Positions 1-5,430 of a stretch of DNA of 5,538 bases are shown here, in pieces. Both the position numbers and the translations under genes were made by a program. Every line of letters starts with the position of its first letter. Within the stretch, counting starts at the first letter, position 1. The DNA lies in assembly GCA_903890265.1 (NCBI GenBank), contig CAITAM010000151.1, positions 1 to 5,538 on the forward strand. Direction: 5' to 3'. The notes beneath the pieces were generated by a model that worked only from the letters and a program-made list of their open reading frames with translations, ran no database searches and had not been told where the DNA came from. The stretch is from an uncultured Pseudomonadota bacterium (GTDB lineage: Bacteria > Pseudomonadota > Gammaproteobacteria > Steroidobacterales > Steroidobacteraceae).

Positions 1-179
1 CCGAACCCCGTTGCCGGGCGCCGGCCCCGCCGCTCGCGCACGCGCCGGTCCGCCCGGTCGGCAGCCCCGGCCGTGCCTATATACGAATACATTTTCGCGT
101 GTTAGTATTCGCGCGAGTAAATTCCATTATCGCGCTGACGCATCCTCACGGGGTGCGTTCGTCCCCGGAGGACCCTGCC
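1..179. other. Left-edge non-coding stretch
   Basis: I see no supported gene here. Bases 1-75 are very GC-rich and open in several frames, but the translations are Arg/Ala/Pro/Gly-rich low-complexity text with no recognisable family, as expected by chance at this base composition. Bases 79-130 are clearly richer in A/T and form the likely promoter and operator zone for the transporter gene that starts at 180. A weak -10-like hexamer, CATTAT, lies at 125-130, but no convincing -35 stands in front of it, so I do not call a promoter. The end of an upstream gene, or the start of a divergent one, could lie within 1-92; nothing confirms either. Confidence 0.5.
84..111. promoter_or_regulatory. Inverted repeat, candidate operator upstream of the first SbtA-like gene
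   Basis: CGAATAC at 84-90 is the exact reverse complement of GTATTCG at 105-111, with a 14-nt spacer. The half-site centres are 21 bp apart, which is two helical turns and suits a dimeric regulator binding one face of the DNA. The repeat sits in the AT-richer island about 70-95 bp ahead of the start codon at 180, in an otherwise very GC-rich window. Inorganic-carbon transporters are often controlled by LysR-type regulators such as CmpR, CcmR or CbbR, but no regulator gene is visible here, so linking this site to one is speculation. A chance 7-bp repeat is possible. Confidence 0.35.
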
Positions 180-1157
180 ATGTCCACGTCCACTGCGTTA
201 ACCGCCCTCCTCAACCCGGCGGTGCTGTACTTCATGCTGGGCCTCGGCGCCGCGCTCGCCCGCTCCGATCTCGAGGTGCCGCCGGCCCTGTCGACCTTCT
301 TCGGCAGTTTTCTGCTGATGGCCATCGGCTTTCGCGGCGGCGCGGAACTCGCCCGGGCGCTCGCCAACCCGACCCTGTGGGAGACGCTGGCCGTCGCGGC
401 ATTCCTGTCCGCGGGTGCGCCGTTCTACCTCTATGCCGTCGCCCGCCGGCGCTTTGATGCCGCGAATGCCGCCGCGCTGGCCGCCGCCTACGGCTCGGTC
501 AGCGCGGTGACCTTCGCCTGCGCCCAGTCGCTGCTGCAGGAGGTCTCGATTCCGTACCACGACTACATGAACGTCGCGCTGGCCGCCATGGAGGCACCGG
601 CCATCGTGACCGGTGCCCTGATCTACCGGCACGTCTCGACCCGCGCCGAGCAGAGCTCCGGCGGCCGGTCGGCGGGGGCGACACTGAGCCTCGTGCGCCT
701 GCTCGCGACCAAGGGCTCGCTGCTGCTCCTGGTCGGCAGCCTCGCCATCGGCCTGCTGGCCGGCAGCGCCGGCTGGAGCGCCGTCAAGCCGCTGTTCGGC
801 GACATCTTCAAGGGCATCCTGTGCTTCTTCCTGCTCGACCAGGGGCTGCGCTGCGGCCGCCAGCTCGGCGACCTGCGCGCCGCCGGGGCCGCGGCCCTGC
901 TGTTCGCCATCGCGATGCCGCTCGTCGGCGCGGTGCTCGGGCTCGGGCTCGGGTCACTGATCGGCCTGCCGCAGGGCGACCGCTTCCTGCTGACCGTGCT
1001 CGCGGCCAGCGCTTCCTACCTCGCGGTACCCGCCGCCATGCGCGAAGCGATCCCGAAGGCCAACCCGGGCGTCTACGTCACGCTGCCGCTCGCGATCACG
1101 TTCCCCTTCAACGTGATTGTCGGGCTGCCGCTCTACCTCGCGCTCGCGAGTCGTTGA
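180..1157 (+). CDS. SbtA-type sodium-dependent bicarbonate permease family protein (copy 1)
   Basis: This is a 325-residue integral inner-membrane protein of the SbtA/Sbt_1 family. Characterised cyanobacterial members take up bicarbonate with sodium. About ten hydrophobic segments are visible (roughly residues 9-28, 38-56, 68-88, 97-120, 130-150, 180-198, 207-224, 234-262, 268-287 and 298-323), split into two halves of five by a polar loop at about 151-178, matching the family's 5+5 inverted repeat. The signature in segment 4 is AYGSVSAV (103-110). In segment 9 it is ASASYLAVPAAMREAIP (276-292), running on into TLPLAITFPFN. EAPAIV (138-143) matches the family's fifth helix. I chose the ATG at 180 because GGAGG (167-171) lies 8 nt upstream and homology to copy 2 begins there; an in-frame start at 99 would add an unlikely polar 27-residue leader. 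The substrate is inferred from family only, since the segment-9 motif differs from the cyanobacterial one as I remember it. No SbtB-like regulator lies beside it. Confidence 0.85.
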   Translation: MSTSTALTALLNPAVLYFMLGLGAALARSDLEVPPALSTFFGSFLLMAIGFRGGAELARALANPTLWETLAVAAFLSAGAPFYLYAVARRRFDAANAAALAAAYGSVSAVTFACAQSLLQEVSIPYHDYMNVALAAMEAPAIVTGALIYRHVSTRAEQSSGGRSAGATLSLVRLLATKGSLLLLVGSLAIGLLAGSAGWSAVKPLFGDIFKGILCFFLLDQGLRCGRQLGDLRAAGAAALLFAIAMPLVGAVLGLGLGSLIGLPQGDRFLLTVLAASASYLAVPAAMREAIPKANPGVYVTLPLAITFPFNVIVGLPLYLALASR

Positions 1158-1163
1158 GGCCCG

Positions 1164-1176
1164 ATTTTCCGAAAAT
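1164..1176. promoter_or_regulatory. A/T palindrome, candidate operator
   Basis: ATTTTCCGAAAAT is a perfect palindrome of two 6-bp arms around one central base. It lies 7 bp after the stop codon of the first transporter gene and just upstream of where a -35 element would sit (about 1177-1182) for the TATAAT at 1200. A TTTCCG hexamer within it recurs at 1179-1184. Its position would suit a repressor or activator site for the second transporter gene. No regulator is identified, so this rests on symmetry and position alone. Confidence 0.3.
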
Positions 1177-1205
1177 AATTTCCGGTTTCTGCGTTCCACT
1201 ATAAT
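1177..1205 (+). promoter_or_regulatory. Candidate sigma-70 promoter for the second SbtA-like gene
   Basis: A perfect -10 hexamer TATAAT occupies 1200-1205. At a 17-bp spacing the -35 position (1177-1182) reads AATTTC, a poor match to TTGACA; TTTCCG at 1179-1184 gives only 15-bp spacing. There is no extended -10 TG. A weak -35 beside a perfect -10 suggests either activator dependence or coincidence. Transcription would begin near 1212, directly at the foot of the terminator-like hairpin and about 55 nt before the ATG at 1267. Confidence 0.5.
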
Positions 1206-1212
1206 CCCCGCC

Positions 1213-1249
1213 CGCCCGCCGTCGCCCCGCGCCGGCGGGTGCTTTTTTT
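1213..1249 (+). terminator. Intrinsic terminator or 5'-leader hairpin between the two SbtA-like genes
   Basis: CCCGCCG (1215-1221) pairs perfectly with CGGCGGG (1233-1239) across an 11-nt loop. A G-U (1214/1240) and a C-G (1213/1241) pair extend the stem to 9 bp. One C and then seven T residues (1243-1249) follow, the classic rho-independent form. It can end transcripts of the first transporter gene, 56 nt after its stop codon. It also lies at the predicted 5' end of a transcript from the TATAAT at 1200-1205, so it could act as a leader structure. The loop segment TCGCC (1222-1226) is complementary to GGCGA downstream (1250-1254 and 1257-1261). Confidence 0.8.
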
Positions 1250-1266
1250 GGCGACAGGCGAACGCG

Positions 1267-2268
1267 ATGAACACGGACCTGATCCTCGGCAACCTGCTGA
1301 ATGCGCCGATGCTGTTTTTTGCCCTGGGGCTCGTCGCCACGCTCGCCGGGACCGAACTCGAGCTGCCGGACCCCATGGGTCGCTTTTTCGCGAGCTTCCT
1401 CCTGCTCGCGATCGGCCTGCGGGGCGGGGCGGAGCTGGCCCGCGCCGGTTATTCCACGGACATGGCACTGACCCTCGGCACCGCCACGCTCGCCTCCGCG
1501 CTGATGCCGTTCTATTTGTACGTCGCGGCACGGCGCCGCTTCGACGGCGCCACCGCGGCCGCCCTGGCCGCCGCCTACGGCTCGGTCAGCGCGGTGCTCT
1601 TTGCCTGCGCGCTCAACCTGCTGCAGGCCGCGCACCTGCCGTTCTCGGGCTACATGAACGCCGCGCTCGCGGCGATGGAAGCGCCGGCCATCGTCAGCGG
1701 CGTCTTGATCTACCAGGGCCACCGCGGCCGTGCCGAGGCGACCCTGACCGGCCGGGCGAGGCCACCACTCAAGGTGCTTGAGGTGCTGCGCCTCGCCTTT
1801 GGCACCGACTCGCTGTGGCTGCTGCTCGGCAGCCTCGTCGTGGGCGTCGTGGTCGGCGAGGCGGGCTGGCGGGCGCTCAAGCCCTGCTTCGGCGATCTCT
1901 TCCAGGGCGTCCTGTGCTTCTTTCTGCTGGACCAGGGCAGCCGCTGCGCGTTCAAGCTCGACTCGCTCAAAGGCGTCGGCGCCTACGCACTCGGCTTTGC
2001 GATCGCGGCCTCGCTCGTCAATGCGCTGGTCGGGCTCGTGCTGGCGAGACTCCTGGGCTTGAGTCCCGGCAACGCCTTTCTCTTCGTCGTGCTGCTCGCG
2101 AGCAGTTCCTACCTCGCGGTACCCGCGGCCATGCGCGAAGCCATTCCGACCGCCAATGCGGCGATCTACGTCACCCTGCCGCTGGCGGTGACCTTCCCGT
2201 TCAACGTCGTGGTCGGCTTGCCGCTGTACCTCGCGGCGGTGCGGTGGTTGATCGGCGGCGGCGCCTGA
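1267..2268 (+). CDS. SbtA-type sodium-dependent bicarbonate permease family protein (copy 2)
   Basis: This 333-residue polytopic inner-membrane protein is a paralogue of the gene just upstream. It has the same ten-helix plan (roughly 9-28, 38-56, 68-88, 97-120, 130-150, 182-200, 209-226, 238-265, 269-288 and 300-328) and a polar linker at about 151-180. Residues 1-150 align with copy 1 without a gap, and by hand count 91 of those 150 are identical. Shared motifs include RGGAELARA (52-60), AAAYGSVSAV (101-110), ALAAMEAPAIV (133-143), CFFLLDQG (217-224) and SSSYLAVPAAMREAIP (279-294). The ATG at 1267 is chosen because alignment with copy 1 starts there; upstream in-frame sequence would cross the terminator hairpin. 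The ribosome site is weak (AGG at 1256-1258, 8 nt spacing). The two copies could form separate transporters of different affinity or interact; the sequence cannot say which. Bicarbonate as substrate is a family inference. Confidence 0.86.
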   Translation: MNTDLILGNLLNAPMLFFALGLVATLAGTELELPDPMGRFFASFLLLAIGLRGGAELARAGYSTDMALTLGTATLASALMPFYLYVAARRRFDGATAAALAAAYGSVSAVLFACALNLLQAAHLPFSGYMNAALAAMEAPAIVSGVLIYQGHRGRAEATLTGRARPPLKVLEVLRLAFGTDSLWLLLGSLVVGVVVGEAGWRALKPCFGDLFQGVLCFFLLDQGSRCAFKLDSLKGVGAYALGFAIAASLVNALVGLVLARLLGLSPGNAFLFVVLLASSSYLAVPAAMREAIPTANAAIYVTLPLAVTFPFNVVVGLPLYLAAVRWLIGGGA

Positions 2269-2287
2269 CGCGGTCAAGAATTGGGAG

Positions 2288-2302
2288 GCTCGCGCCGCGA
2301 GC
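2288..2302 (+). terminator. Hairpin after the second SbtA-like gene, weak terminator candidate
   Basis: GCTCGC (2288-2293) and GCGAGC (2297-2302) form a perfect 6-bp stem with a 3-nt loop, beginning 20 nt after the stop codon. The following bases are GGGGTTAGG, so there is no T tract. It could stabilise the mRNA 3' end or assist factor-dependent termination; it is not a standard intrinsic terminator. The rest of the 2269-2405 gap holds AT-richer sequence at about 2327-2360 with only 4-of-6 matches to a -10 box (TATTCT at 2332-2337, CATATT at 2346-2351). Confidence 0.3.
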
Positions 2303-2405
2303 GGGGTTAGGCCCGGCCGCGCCGAGTAAGGTATTCTCGCTGCCTCATATTGTTCAATGCTTGGCCGGCGTGACTTGACACGGGCTCGGCACCGGGGAGC
2401 GAGCT

Positions 2406-3896
2406 GTGCGGCGGCGTCTTAACACTGGTTTCGTCCGCTTACTGCAGGGCACGGTGCTCGGCCTCGTCGCCGGCCACGCGTCGGCCCAGGCGCTGCCGTT
2501 CCTCATGCCCGGCGACAGTGCGCTTCGCAGCAACGTCGAGGCCCTGTCCGAGGCCGGCGAAACCCCGCTGACCACGACCTGGCCGCTGCCGAGCCTCGAC
2601 ATCAAGGCCGAACGGCGTGACGAGATGCGCGGCTACAACCAGCCGGGCAGCGCGCTGGACGCCGGCTGGTACCTGTCCGGTGCCTCGCACCCGACGAAGC
2701 TGCGCACCTTCGCCGACACGCCGCGCGAGACCGCCGAGGCCGGCGTGCAGTCGGGCTGGACGGCCGGCGACTACGCGGGCGGCGCCATCCGGTTCGGCTA
2801 CGCGCTGCACCCGAGCGACGAGATGCACTACCGGCTCGACGGGACCTACGCCGCGTGGCGCTTCGGTAACTGGTGGACGAGCATCGGCCAGGTCGACCGC
2901 TGGTGGGGCCCGGGCTGGGACGGCAGCCTGCTGCTGTCCAGTAACGCCCGTTCGATCCCGGGGCTCGCCCTCGATCGCGCGAGCTCGACGCCGTTTTCGT
3001 CGAAGTGGCTGAGCTGGATCGGACCCTGGCGCCTGTCGCTCTTCCTCGACCACATGGAAAGCCGGCGCGCCGACTTCGGCAACACGCTGCTCTACGGCGA
3101 CCGCTTCACGTTCTCGCCCGTGCACGGGCTCGAGATCGGCCTCGCGCGCACCGCCGAGTTCTGCGGCACCACGCGGCCGTGCGGGGTCAGCACCTTTTTC
3201 GACATGCTGACCGCCCGGTCCAACCGCAAGTACAACCCGATCATCGACAACACCGGCGCCATCGATCTCACGCTGCAGAAAAAATCCGCCCAGCGCAGCG
3301 CGATCGACCTGAAATGGCGCCCGGGCAGCCTGCCGGCGGCCGTGTACTGGCAGCAGTACGGCGAGGTCTTCGACTCAGGCAACCTCCGGCCGCGCCAGCT
3401 GACGGAACTGTTCGGCATCGAGTCGACGCAGCTCGCGACGGGTCTTGGCCGGCTGCGGCTCTTCCTCGAGTACGCCAATACCGCCTGCGGTGCCATCGGC
3501 TTCAACGGCCAGGACAAGCCGACCTACGGCTGCGCCTACGAGAAAGACACCTGGCATGCCGGCTACCGCTACCGCGGCCGTGCGATCGGTGACTCGATGG
3601 ACCGCGACGGCATCCGCTGGACCGTCGGTGGCGTGCTCATCGACGAGAAGGGCCACACCTTCAACCTGCGCCTGCGGCATTTCGATCTCAACCGCGACGG
3701 CATCGCGCAGGCCGGGCTCCTCCCGCACACGGTGACGACGGTGGAGGAGAAGCTCTACAACACCGAATTCTCGGTTGACGGCTTCCACGGCACGCTGCGC
3801 TACAGCCTCGGCCTCGGCGCCGACTACGGCGGGCCGGTCGCGGACCCGGCGCGCTGGAGCGGCCGCGGTTTCCTGAGCCTCAGCCAGAACTGGTAG
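2406..3896 (+). CDS. Capsule-assembly Wzi family outer-membrane beta-barrel protein
   Basis: This 496-residue exported protein belongs to the Wzi family, whose E. coli member (about 480 residues) is an outer-membrane barrel and lectin that anchors group 1 capsule to the cell surface. A signal peptide is visible: MRRR, a hydrophobic core to about residue 23, then ASA/AQA cleavage options after residue 27 or 29. Family landmarks include VDRWWGPGWDGSLLLSSNAR (163-182) followed by PGLALDR, then WLSWIGPW (201-208), LEYANTAC (354-361) and GYRYRGRAIGDSMDRDG (386-402). Alternating aromatic/polar strands run to a terminal SLSQNW, ending in Trp as barrel-assembly signals often end in an aromatic residue. 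Four cysteines (253, 259, 361, 376) could form periplasmic or surface disulfides. The GTG start has GGGGAG (2394-2399) 6 nt upstream, and an in-frame TGA at 2376 excludes a longer protein. No capsule or polysaccharide export genes are in the window, so its ligand is unknown. Confidence 0.85.
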   Translation: MRRRLNTGFVRLLQGTVLGLVAGHASAQALPFLMPGDSALRSNVEALSEAGETPLTTTWPLPSLDIKAERRDEMRGYNQPGSALDAGWYLSGASHPTKLRTFADTPRETAEAGVQSGWTAGDYAGGAIRFGYALHPSDEMHYRLDGTYAAWRFGNWWTSIGQVDRWWGPGWDGSLLLSSNARSIPGLALDRASSTPFSSKWLSWIGPWRLSLFLDHMESRRADFGNTLLYGDRFTFSPVHGLEIGLARTAEFCGTTRPCGVSTFFDMLTARSNRKYNPIIDNTGAIDLTLQKKSAQRSAIDLKWRPGSLPAAVYWQQYGEVFDSGNLRPRQLTELFGIESTQLATGLGRLRLFLEYANTACGAIGFNGQDKPTYGCAYEKDTWHAGYRYRGRAIGDSMDRDGIRWTVGGVLIDEKGHTFNLRLRHFDLNRDGIAQAGLLPHTVTTVEEKLYNTEFSVDGFHGTLRYSLGLGADYGGPVADPARWSGRGFLSLSQNW

Positions 3897-3942
3897 CAGG
3901 GGCTGCGCCCGGCGTCGGTCGCACGAGGGTACCGGGGAGTCC

Positions 3943-5184
3943 ATGACCGAGCGACGCGTCGCGCCACCGCCATCCGCGACACCGCCGCTGGTGGCGCTCA
4001 CGGGCGCGCTCGCCTTCGCCGCGGGCACCGTCCTGGTGCTGCTCGCCCACTGGAGCCCCGAGCGGCGACTGCTGGCCGGCGGCCTCATCCTGGGCTGCAC
4101 GGCGCTCGCCCTCGTCCTGACCGACGTGCTCGCCTTCGCCGTGCACCGCCGCCCGAGCACCGGGCTCGATTTTTCGCGGCGCAGTCCTTCGCTCGCGCGC
4201 ACCGTCGTAAAAACCATCGGCCTCGCCGGCACGCTCGCGATCATCGCCGTCGGCTACTGGCTGCTGCCCGAATACGCGGGCCCGTTCTACGCCGACTACT
4301 TTGCGGCGCTGCGCCTCCTCGTCTGGCCCGCGGCACTGCTCGCACCGCTCTACATCCACTTCGTGGACCGCCACCAGACGCAGCCGTTCGACGGTTACTA
4401 CCAGGCGGGACTCGTCTGCTGTGGTCGCTGGTCGGCGCTCGACCGCGCGGTCCTCACCCAGCACGCCCTCGGCTGGCTCATCAAGGCCTTCTTCCTGCCC
4501 CTGATGTTCACGTACTTCATCGATGACACCCGCCGGCTGCTGCTCGCCAATCACCCGCCGCCGACCGGTTTCGCGGAGTTCTACAGCCTCGCCTACGACG
4601 CGCTCTATTTCGCCGACGTGGGGCTCGTCTCGATGGGCTACGTGCTGTCGCTTCGGGTCATCGATACGCACCTGCGCTCGGCCGAGTCGACGCTTCTCGG
4701 CTGGCTCGTGGCCCTCGTCTGCTACGAGCCGTTCTGGAGCCTGATCGGGGATCGCTACCTCGCCTACGGCCGTGGCCCGACCTGGGGCATGTGGCTGTAC
4801 GCCCGGCCGCTCGCCTACACGCTCTGGGGCTCGGCGATCCTCGTGCTGACCGGGATCTATGTCTGGGCGACGTTCAGCTTCGGTGCGCGGTTCTCGAACC
4901 TCACCCACCGCGGCATCATCACGAGCGGCCCCTACCGCTACGTCAAACACCCGGCCTACCTCGCGAAGAACCTGTCCTGGTGGATGATTTCCGTGCCGTT
5001 TCTCGTGCAGGATTCGCCCGGCACGGCGTTGCAGCGCTCGGCGATGCTGCTCGGCGTCAACCTGATCTACGTCGCCCGGGCGCTCACCGAAGAGCGGCAC
5101 CTCGGCCAGGACCCGGTGTACCGGGACTACGCGGCCTTTCTCGACCGGCACGGCTGGCTGCGCCTTGGCGGCCGCTCCCTGTAG
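3943..5184 (+). CDS. Polytopic membrane protein with C-terminal ICMT-like methyltransferase domain
   Basis: This 413-residue inner-membrane protein has a C-terminal third that resembles the isoprenylcysteine carboxyl methyltransferase / phospholipid methyltransferase superfamily (SAM-dependent, membrane-embedded). The diagnostic elements are GPYRYVKHPAYLAK (329-342), containing the conserved Arg/Lys-His-Pro-x-Tyr, and EERHL (383-387) followed by VYRDY (392-396). The first roughly 310 residues add about seven further hydrophobic segments (around 16-36, 43-67, 88-108, 121-141, 170-193, 216-235 and 248-264) and one at 290-311, so the protein is longer than the catalytic domain needs. A conserved-looking block LDFSRRSPSLARTVVK (75-90) precedes segment 3. 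The ATG at 3943 has GGGGAG (3934-3939) only 3 nt away, a tight spacing. It follows the Wzi-like gene by 46 bp with no terminator, so co-transcription is likely. Bacteria rarely have prenylated CaaX proteins, so the methyl acceptor is unknown; a lipid, quinone-like compound or envelope molecule is possible. Confidence 0.78.
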   Translation: MTERRVAPPPSATPPLVALTGALAFAAGTVLVLLAHWSPERRLLAGGLILGCTALALVLTDVLAFAVHRRPSTGLDFSRRSPSLARTVVKTIGLAGTLAIIAVGYWLLPEYAGPFYADYFAALRLLVWPAALLAPLYIHFVDRHQTQPFDGYYQAGLVCCGRWSALDRAVLTQHALGWLIKAFFLPLMFTYFIDDTRRLLLANHPPPTGFAEFYSLAYDALYFADVGLVSMGYVLSLRVIDTHLRSAESTLLGWLVALVCYEPFWSLIGDRYLAYGRGPTWGMWLYARPLAYTLWGSAILVLTGIYVWATFSFGARFSNLTHRGIITSGPYRYVKHPAYLAKNLSWWMISVPFLVQDSPGTALQRSAMLLGVNLIYVARALTEERHLGQDPVYRDYAAFLDRHGWLRLGGRSL

Positions 5185-5192
5185 GGGCCGCC
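5167..5192. terminator. GC-rich hairpin in the convergent gap, possible bidirectional terminator
   Basis: GGCGGCC (5167-5173) is the exact reverse complement of GGCCGCC (5186-5192), separated by 12 nt, within which CCC and GGG can pair to lengthen the stem. An alternative stem, CCGCTC (5172-5177) with GAGCGG (5195-5200), overlaps it. It spans the end of the methyltransferase-like gene and the 18-bp gap before the stop codon of the converging minus-strand gene. There is no T tract on either strand, so efficient intrinsic termination is doubtful. Confidence 0.25.
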
Positions 5193-5202
5193 GCGAGCGG
5201 TA

Positions 5203-5412
5203 CTAGGGGCGCGGCGCGCCGCCGGCCCCGCCACAGGCCCCGCAGCCGGCCGTCGGGGCGAGGCGTCGCAGCAGCACGGCCGGCAGCCGTCCCTCGAGCC
5301 CGCGGGCCAGTGACGCCCGCCGTGCCGCGGGCAGCAGCCCAAGCAGCGCAGCGGCGGCCGCCGCGAGCACGACGAGCCCGACCACGATCTCCTGCACCAC
5401 GTCGGCAAGCAT
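5203..5412 (-). CDS. Small FeoB-linked membrane protein with Cys-rich tail (DUF6587-like)
   Basis: This 69-residue protein has one membrane segment (about residues 5-28), then a basic, Arg-rich stretch (31-50) and a Gly/Cys tail, GCGACGG (56-62). That plan resembles small proteins placed directly after feoB in many bacteria: the FeoB-associated Cys-rich membrane proteins, and DUF6587 in gammaproteobacteria. The two cysteines of the CxxC motif (57 and 60) could bind iron or another metal or take part in redox, but this is unproven. The gene starts 18 bp after the feoB stop codon, so it is almost certainly in the same operon. I prefer the ATG at 5412 because GGAG (5424-5421) lies 8 nt upstream; a GTG one codon earlier (5415), 5 nt from the same GGAG, would add a single residue. 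It converges on the methyltransferase-like gene with 18 bp between stop codons. Confidence 0.72.
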   Translation of the reverse strand: MLADVVQEIVVGLVVLAAAAAALLGLLPAARRASLARGLEGRLPAVLLRRLAPTAGCGACGGAGGAPRP

Positions 5413-5430
5413 CACGGCATCTCCGGCGGC

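Noticed and set aside
14..57. CCGGGCG / CGCCCGG inverted repeat near the left edge as a terminator
   Set aside because: The loop is 30 nt and no T tract follows on either strand; such matches are expected by chance in sequence this GC-rich.
3..92. Possible divergent gene start on the minus strand (ATG at 92, open to the left edge)
   Set aside because: There is no Shine-Dalgarno site, and after MYSYIGTAG the translation becomes Arg-rich low-complexity text. Sequence beyond the left edge would be needed to revive it.
73..105. GTG frame reading VPIYEYIFAC then stop, resembling the MPIYEY start of FmdB zinc-ribbon proteins
   Set aside because: The frame stops after ten codons, has no ribosome site, and there is no CxxC partner or FmdB continuation in any frame downstream. 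It is most likely coincidence within the AT-rich island.
1108..2277. Long minus-strand open frame (389 codons) opposite the second SbtA-like gene
   Set aside because: Its translation is Arg/Glu/Gln/Gly-rich with no family resemblance, and it runs through the terminator. It is the expected antisense shadow of a hydrophobic GC-rich gene.
2375..2380. Perfect TTGACA (-35 consensus) ahead of the Wzi-like gene
   Set aside because: At 16-18 bp spacing the -10 position falls on the ribosome site and GTG start (AGCGAG region), with no TATAAT-like match, so it cannot drive that gene conventionally.
3375..4244. Minus-strand open frame of 289 codons across the Wzi/methyltransferase junction
   Set aside because: It overlaps two well-supported genes on the opposite strand, and its translation is low-complexity with no recognisable domain.
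3880..5151. Minus-strand open frame of 423 codons opposite the methyltransferase-like gene
   Set aside because: It is slightly longer than the sense gene but has shadow-like charged, repetitive composition. The sense frame has clear membrane helices and the GPYRYVKHPAY and EERHL motifs.
5412..5420. Mini-frame ATG-CCG-TGA overlapping the start of the small Cys-tailed gene
   Set aside because: The GGAG directly abuts this ATG with no spacing, so initiation there is unlikely. The same GGAG is ideally placed for the ATG at 5412.
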